A stretch of DNA of 64,000 nt from Planomonospora parontospora (GCA_014647935.1 BMQD01000003.1:124001-188000); one strand, 5' to 3'. Shown: positions 19,751 through 29,450, numbered from the stretch's first letter. Notes: generated from the letters alone by a model not told the origin. A program made the numbers and translations.

Positions 19751-20494
19751 ATGGCGACTTTGGTGCTGCTGCGGCACGGTGAGAGCGAGTGGAACGCCAA
19801 GGGTCTGTTCACCGGCTGGGTGGACGCGGGACTCTCGGCCAAGGGCGAGGAGGAGGCACGGCGCGGCGGGCGCCTGCTGCTGGAGGCCGGGGTGCGGCCC
19901 GACGTGGTGCACACCTCGCTGCTGAGCCGGGCGATCCAGACGGCGAACCTCGCCCTGGGCGCGGCCGACCTGCTCTGGCTGCCGGTCACCCGGTCGTGGC
20001 GGCTCAACGAGCGCCACTACGGCGCGCTCCAGGGCAAGAACAAGGCGCAGACGCGCGAGGAGTTCGGCGACGAGCAGTTCATGCTCTGGCGCCGCTCCTA
20101 CGACGTCCCCCCGCCGCCGATCGCCGACGACGACGAATACTCCCAGGCCGGCGACGCCCGCTACGCGCTCCTGCCCGGCGAGCTGATGCCGCGGACCGAG
20201 TGCCTCAAAGACGTCGTCGAGCGCATGCTGCCGTACTGGTACGACCAGATCGTGCCGGACCTCGCGGCGGGCCGGACCGTCCTGGTCGTGGCGCACGGCA
20301 ACTCGCTCCGCGCGCTGGTCAAGCACCTGGACGGGATCGGCGACGACGAGATCGCCGGGCTCAACATCCCCACCGGCATCCCGCTCCGCTACGAGCTGGA
20401 CGCCGACTTCCGGCCGCTCGCCAAGGGCGGCCTCTACCTCGACCCGGACGCGGCCGAGGCCGCCATCCAGGCCGTGGCCAACCAGGGCAGGTGA
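19751..20494 (+). CDS. gpmA: 2,3-bisphosphoglycerate-dependent phosphoglycerate mutase
   Basis: Interconverts 3- and 2-phosphoglycerate in glycolysis. The 247 residues carry the phosphohistidine motif [10 protein letters not shown] (His9), the second catalytic region [15 protein letters not shown] and the C-terminal [15 protein letters not shown]. Full length for the family. Ends in a convergent terminator shared with phoU. Confidence 0.96.
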   Translation: MATLVLLRHGESEWNAKGLFTGWVDAGLSAKGEEEARRGGRLLLEAGVRPDVVHTSLLSRAIQTANLALGAADLLWLPVTRSWRLNERHYGALQGKNKAQTREEFGDEQFMLWRRSYDVPPPPIADDDEYSQAGDARYALLPGELMPRTECLKDVVERMLPYWYDQIVPDLAAGRTVLVVAHGNSLRALVKHLDGIGDDEIAGLNIPTGIPLRYELDADFRPLAKGGLYLDPDAAEAAIQAVANQGR

Positions 20495-20539
20495 GGCGCC
20501 GTCCCGGGCCGCGCGGCCCGGGACGGCCGGTGACGCGAA

Positions 20540-20569
20540 AAGGGGTCCGCTCGTCCGAGCGGACCCCTT
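20540..20569. terminator. Bidirectional terminator between gpmA and phoU
   Basis: 13-bp perfect arms AAGGGGTCCGCTC (20540-20552) and its complement (20557-20569), 4-nt loop, with A/T-rich ends suited to both strands. Confidence 0.85.
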
Positions 20570-20638
20570 CCGCGTCCCCTTTCCGCTCCGGTCCTCCGGT
20601 CCTCCGGCCTTCCCGGGCCGGGCGGGTGCGGTCCCGGG

Positions 20639-21301
20639 TCAGCCGGTGAGGTTGATCTCGTGGGGACGGGAGCCGGTGACCAGGTAGACGACGTCGCGGG
20701 CGACGCGGACCGCGTGGTCGGCGTAGCGCTCGTAGTAGCGGCCGATCAGCGTCACGTCGATCGCCGGCTCGACCCCGTGCTGCCAGGTCGGCTTCATGAG
20801 GGTCTTGAACAGCTTGCGGTGCAGCCTGTCCATGGCGTCGTCGTCGTGCTCCAGCTCCAGTGCCGACTCCACGTCGCGTGAGGCGATGCAGCCGCCGGTC
20901 TTGGTGACCAGGCGCTCGGCGATCTGGCCCATCTCCAGGATGGTCGCGCGCAGTTCCGGCGGGATCGCCGAATCCGGGTGGCGCAGCCGTGCGACCTTGG
21001 CCACGTGCTGGGCCAGGTCGCCCATCCGCTCCAGGTCGGTGCCCATGCGCAGGGCCGTGATGACCATCCGCAGGTCCACGGCCACCGGCTGCTGCCGGGC
21101 CATCAGGTCGAAGATCGTCGCTTCGATCTCCGCGAAGAGCCGGTCGACCTCCGTGTCCTGGGAGATGACGGTCTCGGCGAGCTGGAGGTCGGAGTCGAGC
21201 AGGGCGGTGGTGGCCCGGGAGATCGCCGACCTCACCAGCCGGGTCATCTCGACCAGCATGCCGGTGAGGGAGTCGAGTTCTTCGTGGTAGGCGTCGCGCA
21301 T
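20639..21301 (-). CDS. phoU: Phosphate-transport regulator PhoU
   Basis: 220-residue all-helical protein with two PhoU repeats, each containing an acidic metal-binding helix (DLERMGDLAQHVA and YERYADHAVRVARD). It links the Pst phosphate transporter to the two-component kinase and damps its signal. It is divergent from senX3-regX3, separated by a PHO-box-like element. Confidence 0.95.
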   Translation of the reverse strand: MRDAYHEELDSLTGMLVEMTRLVRSAISRATTALLDSDLQLAETVISQDTEVDRLFAEIEATIFDLMARQQPVAVDLRMVITALRMGTDLERMGDLAQHVAKVARLRHPDSAIPPELRATILEMGQIAERLVTKTGGCIASRDVESALELEHDDDAMDRLHRKLFKTLMKPTWQHGVEPAIDVTLIGRYYERYADHAVRVARDVVYLVTGSRPHEINLTG

Positions 21302-21319
21302 GGCCTCACCGTACGGGCG

Positions 21320-21352
21320 CGTTCGTGAACGAACCCCGACCGAAGGGTGAAC
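21320..21352. promoter_or_regulatory. PHO-box-like triple 11-bp repeat between phoU and senX3
   Basis: Read on the minus strand, three contiguous 11-mers: GTTCACCCTTC, GGTCGGGGTTC and GTTCACGAACG. The first and third match the GTTCACC core of actinobacterial PHO boxes at 7/7 and 6/7. Probable RegX3/PhoP operator for autoregulation and phoU control. Confidence 0.6.
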
Positions 21353-21446
21353 TTTGCGGGAAGGAGGGCGGCACCGCCTCCCGGACCGTCCTGAGGGGGG
21401 AGGGGCGCGCCTACCATCGAGGGCGTGAAGCCGACAGGAGGACCAC

Positions 21447-22634
21447 GTGAGTGAGCTGATGGCGAGCCTGGCCGTACTGGCCGGGTTCGTCGTGGGAGCG
21501 CTGGCCGTGATGGCCGTCCGCCCGGTCACGGGGCGGCAGCGGGCGGTGGTGCCGATCGACGACCTCCAGCCCGGTGGGCTGCCCCAGGGCGTCGCCTCCG
21601 TGCTGGCGGTCCTGCCGTCCTCGGCGGTCGTGCTCGACCGGGAGGACCGGGTGCTGCGGGCCAGCTCCGCCGCCCGCGCCTTCGGCCTGGTCAGGGGAGA
21701 CCGCCTGATGGCGGCCGAGCTGCTCGCGCTGGCCAGGCAGGTGCGCAGGGACGGCGAGATCCGCGAGAGCGAGATCGAGGTGGCGGGGCACAGGTTCGGC
21801 CAGGAGGCGACCAACTTCGCGGTCCGCGTCGCCCCGCTCGGGCCGTACGGCCAGGTCCTGGTGCTCGCCGAGGACCAGACCGAGCACCACCGCGTCGAGG
21901 CGGTGCGCCGCGACTTCGTGGCCAACGTCAGCCACGAGCTGAAGACGCCGGTCGGCGCGCTGAGCCTGCTGGCCGAGACCATCCAGGACGCCGCCGACGA
22001 CCCCGAGGCGGTCACCCGCTTCGCCGGGCGCATGCAGCACGAGGCCGCCCGGCTCACCTATCTCGTCCAGGACCTCATCACGCTCTCCCGGATCCAGGGC
22101 GCCGAGCCCGTCCCGACCCCCTGCCCGGTCCCGGTCGACGAGGCCGTGCACGACGCCATGGACCGCTGCAACACCACGGCGGCGGCCAAGGACATCACCC
22201 TGGTGGCCGGCGGAGTCGAGGGCCTGCAGATCTGGGGTGACGAGGAGCTCCTCGTCACCGCGCTGCGCAACCTCATCGACAACGCGGTGGCCTACAGCCC
22301 CGAGCACACCCGGGTCGTGGTCAGCGCCCGGCCGGCGGGTGACTCCGTCGAGATCAGTGTGAGCGACCAGGGCATCGGCATCCCGGAGAGCGCCCAGGAG
22401 CGGATCTTCGAGCGGTTCTTCCGGGTCGACACCGCCCGCTCGCGCGCCACCGGCGGCACCGGGCTCGGCCTCGCCATCGTCAAGCACGTCGCCGCCGCCC
22501 ACAACGGCGCGATCACGGTGTGGAGCAAGGAAGGCTCCGGCTCCACGTTCACCCTCCGCCTGCCCGCCCTCGGCGGCGTGGCGGTCCCCGCAACACCCGA
22601 CATCGGCACCGTCCCCCTGGAGGCCTCGAAGTGA
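21447..22634 (+). CDS. senX3: Phosphate-sensing histidine kinase
   Basis: 395-residue membrane kinase: one N-terminal hydrophobic helix (about 5-25), a PAS-like sensor region (about 50-150), the dimerisation/phosphoacceptor motif NVSHELKTPVGALS, and an ATPase domain with N-box DNAVAYSPEHT, DQGIGIP, FFRVDTARSRATGGTGLGL. GTG start with GGAGGA 5-10 bp upstream. Overlaps regX3 by 4 bp. Equivalent to PhoR in Streptomyces. Confidence 0.94.
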   Translation: MSELMASLAVLAGFVVGALAVMAVRPVTGRQRAVVPIDDLQPGGLPQGVASVLAVLPSSAVVLDREDRVLRASSAARAFGLVRGDRLMAAELLALARQVRRDGEIRESEIEVAGHRFGQEATNFAVRVAPLGPYGQVLVLAEDQTEHHRVEAVRRDFVANVSHELKTPVGALSLLAETIQDAADDPEAVTRFAGRMQHEAARLTYLVQDLITLSRIQGAEPVPTPCPVPVDEAVHDAMDRCNTTAAAKDITLVAGGVEGLQIWGDEELLVTALRNLIDNAVAYSPEHTRVVVSARPAGDSVEISVSDQGIGIPESAQERIFERFFRVDTARSRATGGTGLGLAIVKHVAAAHNGAITVWSKEGSGSTFTLRLPALGGVAVPATPDIGTVPLEASK

Positions 22635-23320
22635 CCCGCGTGCTCATCGTCGAGGACGAGGAGTCGTTCTCCGACGCCCTGTCCTACATGCTGCGCAAGG
22701 AGGGGTTCGAGGTCGCCGTGGCGGCCACCGGCCCCGAGGCGCTGGAGACCTTCGACCGGGGCGGCGCCGACCTGGTCCTGCTCGACCTGATGCTCCCCGG
22801 CCTGCCCGGCACGGAGGTCTGCCGGTCGCTGCGGCAGCGCTCCAACGTGCCGGTGATCATGCTGACCGCCAAGGACAGCGAGATCGACAAGGTCGTCGGG
22901 CTGGAGCTGGGCGCCGACGACTACGTGACCAAGCCCTTCTCCTCCCGCGAGCTGGTGGCCCGCATCCGCGCGGTGCTGCGCCGCCAGGGCGACGTGGACG
23001 AGCCGGAGTCGTCGGTGCTCACCGTCGGGCCGGTGCGGATGGACGTGGACCGGCACGTCGTCGCGGTCCGGGGCGAGGCGGTCCAGCTCCCGCTGAAGGA
23101 GTTCGAGCTGCTGGAGGTGCTGCTGCGCAACGCCGGCCTGGTGCTCACCAGGGGCCAGCTCATCGACCGCGTCTGGGGCACCGACTACGTGGGCGACACC
23201 AAGACCCTGGACGTCCACGTCAAGCGCCTGCGGGCCAAGGTGGAGGCCGACCCCTCCAGTCCGCGCTGCATCCTCACCGTGCGCGGCCTGGGCTACAAGT
23301 TCGACCCCGTGGAGGAGTGA
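22631..23320 (+). CDS. regX3: Phosphate-responsive response regulator
   Basis: 229 residues: receiver domain (about 1-120) with the acidic pair EDE, phospho-acceptor Asp in LVLLDLMLPG and Lys in DDYVTKPFS; OmpR/PhoB winged-helix output domain (about 130-229) with RGLGYKF near the end. GTG start inside GTGA overlapping the senX3 stop. Activates phosphate-starvation genes in mycobacteria and streptomycetes (as PhoP). Confidence 0.95.
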   Translation: MTRVLIVEDEESFSDALSYMLRKEGFEVAVAATGPEALETFDRGGADLVLLDLMLPGLPGTEVCRSLRQRSNVPVIMLTAKDSEIDKVVGLELGADDYVTKPFSSRELVARIRAVLRRQGDVDEPESSVLTVGPVRMDVDRHVVAVRGEAVQLPLKEFELLEVLLRNAGLVLTRGQLIDRVWGTDYVGDTKTLDVHVKRLRAKVEADPSSPRCILTVRGLGYKFDPVEE

Positions 23321-23346
23321 CCCGCGGGGCTCCGCGCCCGCGTGCG

Positions 23347-23391
23347 ACGTCGAGGGGGGTACGGCTCGCGGAACCGTACCCCCCTCGACGT
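23347..23391. terminator. Bidirectional terminator between regX3 and the LpqE-like gene
   Basis: 18-bp perfect arms (23347-23364 / 23374-23391), 9-nt loop, between convergent genes. Confidence 0.88.
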
Positions 23392-23418
23392 GCGTGCCGG
23401 TGACCGCGCCTCAGCGGC

Positions 23419-24006
23419 TCAGTGGTCGCCCTCGCCGTGCTCCGCGGTGGCGGACGGCGTCGGGGTCGGCGTGGGGGCGGCGGAGGCGCCCTGCGCGGGG
23501 GGCAGGGTCGCGAACTCGCGGCTCCGGGTGACCACCGGGATCCGCAGCGGGACGATGCCGGCCTTCTCGAACTGCAGCTGCACCTGGATCTCCTCGCCGC
23601 CCCTGAGCGGCTTCTTCAGCTGCTCGATGACGATCGAGTGCGCGGGCCTGCCGACGACGGCGGCCTGCTTGCCTCCGGCCGGGAGCGGGACGGGCGCGGG
23701 GACCTTGGCGGTGCCGAGCGCGGGGTCCACGCCCACGCCCACGAGCTGGTCCGGCTGACCGGTGGTGTTGACCATGTACAGGTAGAGCGGGGTGCTGGCG
23801 CCGGCGGGCAGCGTCCCGCCGGAGTCCGGGCCGAGGAGGAACGCCTGGGTGATGTCCAGCCCCTTGACCTTGACACTCGTGGCCTCGGTCGGCGCGTAGG
23901 GCTGGGTGGTGATCGCGTCGAATCCGGCGCCGCAGCCGGCCAGCGCCGGAGCGGCTGCGAGGAACGCGGCGGCGGCGATCGCCCGGTGACGGCTGTTGCG
24001 GGTCAC
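23419..24006 (-). CDS. LpqE-like lipoprotein, copper chaperone PCu(A)C-like fold
   Basis: 195-residue exported lipoprotein with a lipobox (APALAGCG). The mature part (about 40-165) resembles the beta-rich PCu(A)C/DUF461 family, but the Met/His copper ligands of true PCu(A)C are not evident, so metal binding is doubtful. The tail is Ala/Pro/Thr-rich and ends in HGEGDH. The GTG at 24006 is preferred because AAGGAG lies 10 bp upstream; a GTG seven codons earlier precedes that site. In mycobacteria lpqE is likewise divergent from carD. Confidence 0.78.
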   Translation of the reverse strand: MTRNSRHRAIAAAAFLAAAPALAGCGAGFDAITTQPYAPTEATSVKVKGLDITQAFLLGPDSGGTLPAGASTPLYLYMVNTTGQPDQLVGVGVDPALGTAKVPAPVPLPAGGKQAAVVGRPAHSIVIEQLKKPLRGGEEIQVQLQFEKAGIVPLRIPVVTRSREFATLPPAQGASAAPTPTPTPSATAEHGEGDH

Positions 24007-24232
24007 GGTGCGGGTTCTCCTTGTCACACTAGAGATAGGGCAGCGCCAACCTTATCCGTCCGCTTTCCCGGGTTTTCCGGCGGCCTGGCGGATCGCGGGC
24101 ATCGGGGGCATGCAGGTCATGAGTGCTTTTCCAACCCTTGATTCACACAGTCGGACGCTTGTCAAGGCTTAAAACGCGGCTTTGACCTGCAGTTATGGTG
24201 ATTTCACTGTTCCGGGAGCCTGTGGATACGTG

Positions 24233-24246
24233 GTACTCTGGAGTAC
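24233..24246. promoter_or_regulatory. Inverted repeat in the carD leader
   Basis: GTACTC-TG-GAGTAC immediately before the carD ribosome site (GGAAGGGG, 24250-24257). Could be a -10/operator region or a leader stem; nothing further can be said from sequence. Confidence 0.4.
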
Positions 24247-24267
24247 AGCGGAAGGGGTACTTGTCAC

Positions 24268-24750
24268 ATGACTTTCCAGGTCGGCGACACTGTCGTCTAC
24301 CCCCACCACGGGGCTGCTCGGATCGAGGCGATCACGACTCGGACCATCAAGGGCGAAGAAAGGACCTACCTGGTTCTGAAGGTCGACAAGGGCGACCTCA
24401 CCGTCCAGGTTCCAGCCGACAACGCCGAGCTCGTCGGAGTTCGCGACGTCGTCGGCCAGGAGGGCCTCGAGCGCGTCTTCGACGTGCTGCGCATGCCTCA
24501 CACCGAGGAGCCCACCAACTGGTCCCGCCGCTACAAGGCCAACCTCGAGAAGCTGGCGTCCGGTGACGTCAACAAGGTGGCCGAGGTCGTCCGCGACCTG
24601 TGGCGTCGAGACAAGGAGCGCGGACTCTCCGCAGGAGAGAAGCGCATGCTCGCCAAGGCGCGGCAGATCCTGGTCAGCGAGCTGGCTCTCGCGGAGAAGA
24701 CCAACGAGGACAAGGCCGAGGCCCTGCTCGACGAGGTTCTCAACTCCTGA
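24268..24750 (+). CDS. carD: RNA polymerase-binding transcription regulator CarD
   Basis: 160 residues: N-terminal Tudor-like RNAP-interaction domain ([33 protein letters not shown]) and C-terminal helical DNA-binding domain with the conserved Trp in [10 protein letters not shown]. Stabilises RNAP open complexes at rRNA and other promoters; essential in mycobacteria. Followed directly by ispF. Confidence 0.96.
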   Translation: MTFQVGDTVVYPHHGAARIEAITTRTIKGEERTYLVLKVDKGDLTVQVPADNAELVGVRDVVGQEGLERVFDVLRMPHTEEPTNWSRRYKANLEKLASGDVNKVAEVVRDLWRRDKERGLSAGEKRMLAKARQILVSELALAEKTNEDKAEALLDEVLNS

Positions 24751-24767
24751 ACACGACATTTCCACGG

Positions 24768-25247
24768 GTGGGCGTCGGGGTCGACGTCCACCCGTTCGCA
24801 TCCGGGCGCGAGTTGCACCTCGCGGGTCTGCACTGGCCGGGCGAGACGGGCCTGGCCGGGCACTCCGACGGTGACGCCGCGGCCCACGCCGCCTGCGACG
24901 CGCTGCTGTCCGCCGCCGGTCTCGGTGATCTCGGCGGTCTCTTCGGCACGTCCGATCCCCGGTGGGCCGGCGCCTCCGGGGTCTCCCTGCTGGAGGAGAC
25001 GGCCCGGCAGGTCCGGGCCGCCGGGTTCGAGATCGGCAACGTGGCCGTCCAGGTGGTCGGCAACCGCCCCAAGCTGGCGCCGCGCCGTACCGAGGCCGAG
25101 AAGGCCCTCAGTGCGGCCGTGGGCGCGCCGGTGAGCGTCAGCGCCACCACGACCGACGGGCTGGGACTCACGGGCCGCGGAGAGGGCGTGGCGGCGATCG
25201 CCACCGCGATCGTGGTGAACCTGAACGGCGGGCCGCGCGTCCTGTAA
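24768..25247 (+). CDS. ispF: 2-C-methyl-D-erythritol 2,4-cyclodiphosphate synthase
   Basis: Makes MEcPP in the MEP isoprenoid pathway. 159 residues, with metal ligands in VDVHPF and [16 protein letters not shown] and the C-terminal [18 protein letters not shown] signature. The GTG at 24768 gives [10 protein letters not shown], close to the usual N-terminus. A CTG at 24747 overlapping the carD stop would add seven residues that resemble the N-terminus of mycobacterial IspF, so the start is uncertain. In many actinomycetes ispD lies between carD and ispF; here it is absent and must be elsewhere. Confidence 0.93.
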   Translation: MGVGVDVHPFASGRELHLAGLHWPGETGLAGHSDGDAAAHAACDALLSAAGLGDLGGLFGTSDPRWAGASGVSLLEETARQVRAAGFEIGNVAVQVVGNRPKLAPRRTEAEKALSAAVGAPVSVSATTTDGLGLTGRGEGVAAIATAIVVNLNGGPRVL

Positions 25248-25424
25248 TGCGGAGCGCGTGAGCGTTCGTCGCGTTCCGGCGGGTGGCGCGGAAAAACCCT
25301 CCGGAACCCCTGCGGGGCGGCCCGTTTCCTGGCGCGGTACGGGTCGCCTCTTTTTCTTCGGATAATCACGTATGTCCTGGGTACGCCTCCAATGACCGTG
25401 TCCCGTCACAGGGGGGAGCTGGAC

Positions 25425-25712
25425 ATGCTTTGGTCGATCATCAGCGCGATCGTGATCGGAGCCATTGTGGGCGCGCTCGCGCGTCTCATCATTCCGGGCA
25501 GGCAGGGCATCAGCATGGCGCTGACGCTCATCGTGGGAATCGCCGCCGCGCTCATCGGAACGCTCATCGCAGGCGCGCTGGGCATCGCGAACACCCGGGG
25601 GATCGACTGGTGGGAGCACATCCTCCAGCTCGCTCTGGCGGTGGTGGGGGTGCTGCTCGTCACGCAGATGCGTCCCGGGAAGACCCACCCGGGGGGAACC
25701 ACCAGGACCTGA
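25425..25712 (+). CDS. GlsB/YeaQ/YmgE-family small membrane protein (copy 1)
   Basis: 95 residues with three hydrophobic helices and the family glycine-rich signature IVGALARLIIPGRQG. The ATG at 25425 follows GGGGGGAG; an earlier in-frame ATG at 25392 lacks one. Transglycosylase-associated/stress-membrane family with unknown function. A paralogue follows at 25809. Confidence 0.88.
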   Translation: MLWSIISAIVIGAIVGALARLIIPGRQGISMALTLIVGIAAALIGTLIAGALGIANTRGIDWWEHILQLALAVVGVLLVTQMRPGKTHPGGTTRT

Positions 25713-25769
25713 TCCGGCAGGAATTTTATATTTCCAGGAGTAATCCTGGAGTACGGGGTAGCCCTCTTT

Positions 25770-25798
25770 CCGTGAGAGTGAAGGTCTCACCCTCACGG
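25770..25798 (+). promoter_or_regulatory. Leader hairpin abutting the ribosome site of YeaQ copy 2
   Basis: CCGTGAG/CTCACGG with an inner GTGA/TCAC stem; its 3' arm runs into GGGGAGG, the ribosome site of the next gene. Could modulate translation. A second stem, CCAGGA-GTAA-TCCTGG, is at 25734-25749. Confidence 0.4.
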
Positions 25799-25808
25799 GG
25801 AGGTTGAT

Positions 25809-26075
25809 ATGACTATCGCATCCATTCTCGGGGCCATCGTCATCGGCGCCGTCATCGGCGCAATCGGTCGTCTCCTGCTTCCTGGCCGACAGGCGATCGG
25901 ATGGGTCCTGACCATTGTCGTCGGTATCGTCGCCGCACTGATCGGTACCGCGATCGCCCAGTCGCTGGGCGTCGCCACCACCGACGGCATCGACTGGATC
26001 GAGCTCGTCATGCAGGTCGTCCTGGCCGTCGTCGGTGTCGGCCTGGTCGCGGGGCTCCGCCGCTCCAGGGTCTGA
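25809..26075 (+). CDS. GlsB/YeaQ/YmgE-family small membrane protein (copy 2)
   Basis: 88 residues, three hydrophobic helices, signature AVIGAIGRLLLPGRQAIG. Clearly paralogous to the preceding gene (shared PGRQ core and GID-W-E segment). Strong GGGGAGG ribosome site 6 bp upstream. Function unknown; the family is often stress-induced. Confidence 0.9.
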   Translation: MTIASILGAIVIGAVIGAIGRLLLPGRQAIGWVLTIVVGIVAALIGTAIAQSLGVATTDGIDWIELVMQVVLAVVGVGLVAGLRRSRV

Positions 26076-26286
26076 CAGCCGAGCGCACCTTCCCGGTGAC
26101 CGGCCGCGGTCCGGGCGGGCACCGTCCGCTCCGGAGACGCCCGCGGTGGCAGGCTCGATGTCCTGGCTTCCGCACAGAGACCCGTCCGGCGCCCACACGG
26201 CGCGCCGGGCGGGTCGCGGCCGTATGCGGGGCCGGCTCCCTCCACGGGCCCCGGAGCCGGCCCCGGCTACGGCCGACCGAGGCGCC

Positions 26287-27693
26287 TCACCCCTCCGGAG
26301 GGACGGGGGTGCTGCGCATGCGGCCCGAGGGCGGTGCAGCGACCTCGTCCTCCTGAGGATCGGCGGCCTCGGCGCCGTGCGCCGGATCGGGATCGGGATC
26401 GAGATCGAGGGCCGGTGAGCCGTCCTCCATTGCACGCATCGGCTGGGTGTCGGCGTCACGGTCGGCGGACCCGCCGGGAACCGAGGGTGAGACCTCTGGC
26501 CGGAGACCCGTCAGGGAGCCCTCTGTCTCCTCGTGCGGTGCGGCGGTCCAGGTCTCCACACGCTCTCCGGTCCGGCCGCCCCCGGGCCTCCGGTCCTGTA
26601 CGGCGCCGCCTTCCGGATCGGGTACGGTCTCGCGTTCCGGATCGCGCACGGCGCCGCGAGGAGGGTGCACGAGCAGGTCACCCGGGTGCGGGCGGACCAG
26701 GTCACCCCAGCGCACGGGCTTGTCCCGGGGGCCGGGGGCCGGCTCCGGAGCCTCGGGAGCGTCCGTTTCCGGCCCGGGTGCCGCGGAGAGGTCGGCGGGC
26801 CGGTCCGCGGACTCCTCCTCCACGCGTTCCGGGTCTCCAGCACGGTCCGAGTCCTTCGTAGGGTCCGAGCCCCTCGTACGGTCCGGGTCTCCTTCGCCGC
26901 CGCGACCCCCGGCGGGCCGGTCCGCCACGGGGTCCGGCCCGGGCAGTTCGTCCACCTCCGGCGTCTCCGGTGCGGGCGTGGGCCCGACCACGGGCTCGGT
27001 GGACAGGTCGTGGAGCGGAACCGGGTCCAGCGGCGCGGACTCCAGGGGCGGGGCGGCCTGCGGGTCGAGCGGGGTCTCCACCGCCGGATGCTGGACCGGG
27101 CGGGCGGAAGGACGGTCCGCGACCTCCGGCCCGGCGTCGGGGAACGGCACGATGTCGCCGTCCCGCTCCGGACCCGTCCGCCGGGCGTCCAGGGCGGCCC
27201 GCCGTACGTGGGCGTGCTTGATCAGCACGAGCCAGAGCCACAGGGCCAGGGCCAGCATCGCCCAGGGCGCGACGGCGACCACGACGGCCGCCCGCCGTAC
27301 GTCCACCGCCGTTCCGGCGGCCCTGATCACCTCGGCGGCGACCACGGCGGCGAACAGCAGGACCAGGACGGCCCCGGCCTGCAGGCGGATCGGCCAGCGC
27401 GCACCGCGCAGCAGCAGCACGCCGATCATGGTGATGACCAGGAGCGCGTCGAAGCCCGCCGGGTAGAGGTAGGCCAGGTCGGCGCGGGCCCCGCCGGTGA
27501 CGGCCAGGGCGCGCAGGGTCTCGAAGGACAGCACGCACGCCGTACCGGTCAGCGCGGCGACGCCGATCCCGGCGAGCGCGACGCCCGCGTGGCGCAGGGC
27601 TACGGCGGTCCGGCCGGGGGAGGCCGGAGCGGAGGACAGGGCAGAGGACGGGCGGGAGATCGGACCTGCCGCCGCGGGGGATTTCACGTCCAT
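26287..27693 (-). CDS. DUF2637 membrane protein with long disordered tail
   Basis: 468 residues. The N-terminal 165 hold four hydrophobic helices of the actinobacterial DUF2637 family (SFETLRALAVTGG, YLYPAGFDALLVI), associated in some cases with plasmid-spread-type genes. The remaining 300 residues are Pro/Glu/Asp-rich, low-complexity and presumably cytoplasmic and disordered, with repeated (DP)n near the end. GGAGGG lies 3-8 bp before the ATG. It interrupts the usual ispF-cysS order. Confidence 0.82.
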   Translation of the reverse strand: MDVKSPAAAGPISRPSSALSSAPASPGRTAVALRHAGVALAGIGVAALTGTACVLSFETLRALAVTGGARADLAYLYPAGFDALLVITMIGVLLLRGARWPIRLQAGAVLVLLFAAVVAAEVIRAAGTAVDVRRAAVVVAVAPWAMLALALWLWLVLIKHAHVRRAALDARRTGPERDGDIVPFPDAGPEVADRPSARPVQHPAVETPLDPQAAPPLESAPLDPVPLHDLSTEPVVGPTPAPETPEVDELPGPDPVADRPAGGRGGEGDPDRTRGSDPTKDSDRAGDPERVEEESADRPADLSAAPGPETDAPEAPEPAPGPRDKPVRWGDLVRPHPGDLLVHPPRGAVRDPERETVPDPEGGAVQDRRPGGGRTGERVETWTAAPHEETEGSLTGLRPEVSPSVPGGSADRDADTQPMRAMEDGSPALDLDPDPDPAHGAEAADPQEDEVAAPPSGRMRSTPVPPEG

Positions 27694-27875
27694 GGCCCTC
27701 CGACCCTACCGCGATCATGCCGTCGCGCCCCAGGCCTTCGGTGCAGGCCGAACCGCGTTCTTCCTGGTCCGCGGAGGCCGGATGTCCCGGATGGCGCGGA
27801 GAGGACCGATGCGGTCGTGATTTCAACGTCGCGTAACCCGGCTTGCCGGGCGGGGGAAGGCGTTAGCCTTTTCTC

Positions 27876-29273
27876 GTGAGCCTGCGCCTTTACGACACCA
27901 GCACACGCACGGTCCGCGAATTCGTTCCGGTGGAGCCCGGCCGGGCGTCGATCTACCTGTGTGGCGCCACCGTGCAGGCCCCACCGCACATCGGCCACAT
28001 CCGGTCCGGCGTCAACTTCGACGTGCTCCGCCGCTGGATGACCCGGTCCGGTTACGACGTCACCTTCTGCCGGAACGTCACCGACATCGACGACAAGATC
28101 ATCCGGGTCGCCGCAGAGGAGGGCGTGCCCTGGTTCGTGGTCGCCGAGCGCAACCAGCGCGCCTTCACCTGGGCCTACCAGGTGCTCGGGTGCCTGCCGC
28201 CGACCGTCGAGCCGCGCGCCACCGGCCACGTCCCCGAGATGATCGAGCTCATGGAGCGGCTGATCGCCGCCGGCCACGCCTACGCCGCCGACGGGGACGT
28301 CTACTTCGACGTGGTCTCCTACGCCGACCGGTACGGCTCGCTCTCCAACCAGCGGCTGGAGAACATGCGGGCGGCCGGCGACACCGACACCGACTCCTGC
28401 AAGCGCGACCCGCGTGACTTCGCCCTGTGGAAGGGGGAGAAGCCCGGCGAGCCGACCTGGCCGACCCCTTGGGGCCGGGGCCGTCCTGGCTGGCACCTCG
28501 AGTGCTCCGCGATGGCCACGAAGTACCTCGGGGCGACCTTCGACATCCACGGCGGCGGCGTCGACCTGATCTTCCCGCACCACGAGAACGAGCTGACCCA
28601 GTCGCAGGCCGCCGGGGACGGCTTCGCCCGCTACTGGATGCACAACGGCATGCTCAAGATCGGTGCGGAGAAGATGAGCAAGTCGCTCGGGAACTCCCTG
28701 CTGATCCCCGAGGTCACCAAGAAGGTCCGGCCGGTCGAGCTCCGCTACTACCTGGCCGCGCCGCACTACCGCTCGGCGATCGACTACTCCGAGGAGGCGC
28801 TGTTCGAGGCCGCCGCGGCCTACCAGCGCATCGAGGGCTTCGTCACCCGGGCGGCCGAGGTGATCCACGACGTGGACGCCGACGCCCCGCTGCCCCAGGC
28901 GTTCACCGACGCGCTCGACGACGACCTGGGCACGCCGCAGGCGCTGGCCGTGGTGCACGAGGTGGTCCGCGAGGGCAACGTCGCCCTGGCGCACGGGAAC
29001 AAGGAGCAGGTGGCCCGGCTGCTGGCCGAGACGCAGAACATGCTCGACGTGCTCGGCCTCGACCCGCGCTCGGAGCAGTGGCGCTCCTCGGGCGGCGACT
29101 CCGGTCTGCGCGCGACCGTGGACGCCCTGGTCGCCGTGGCGCTGGAGCAGCGGCAGGCGGCCCGGGCCCGCAAGGACTTCGCCGCGGCCGACGCCATCCG
29201 TGACGGGCTCGCCCAGGCGGGCGTCGCCGTGGAGGACACCCCGCAGGGCCCCCGCTGGGAGCTGTCGAGGTAG
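27876..29273 (+). CDS. cysS: Cysteinyl-tRNA synthetase
   Basis: 465-residue class I aminoacyl-tRNA synthetase that charges tRNA-Cys. Visible: [18 protein letters not shown] (zinc Cys and the HIGH motif), WHLECSAMA (second zinc region), [14 protein letters not shown], and KMSKS in [11 protein letters not shown]. Full-length. MshC, a paralogue, is excluded by its location and by the carD-ispF-cysS-rlmB neighbourhood. GTG start at 27876. Confidence 0.95.
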   Translation: MSLRLYDTSTRTVREFVPVEPGRASIYLCGATVQAPPHIGHIRSGVNFDVLRRWMTRSGYDVTFCRNVTDIDDKIIRVAAEEGVPWFVVAERNQRAFTWAYQVLGCLPPTVEPRATGHVPEMIELMERLIAAGHAYAADGDVYFDVVSYADRYGSLSNQRLENMRAAGDTDTDSCKRDPRDFALWKGEKPGEPTWPTPWGRGRPGWHLECSAMATKYLGATFDIHGGGVDLIFPHHENELTQSQAAGDGFARYWMHNGMLKIGAEKMSKSLGNSLLIPEVTKKVRPVELRYYLAAPHYRSAIDYSEEALFEAAAAYQRIEGFVTRAAEVIHDVDADAPLPQAFTDALDDDLGTPQALAVVHEVVREGNVALAHGNKEQVARLLAETQNMLDVLGLDPRSEQWRSSGGDSGLRATVDALVAVALEQRQAARARKDFAAADAIRDGLAQAGVAVEDTPQGPRWELSR

Positions 29274-29450
29274 GCCCCGAGGCGGTCGCGGACGGGATCC
29301 CGGACGCGGGGCCGCCTCGAGGCCCCGGCCTTGCTCCGCCTCCGCGTCGCTCCGTGTTCCGCTGCGTCGCCGCCGTGCCGCGCCGCCCGCCGGTCCTCCG
29401 GCGGTCGCGGGCGGCGCGGGCTCGGTGGGGCAGGCCGTACGCTAGGGACC

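Noticed and set aside
24183..24230. TTGACC as the carD -35 element
   Set aside because: No acceptable -10 hexamer at 16-18 bp; promoter left unassigned.
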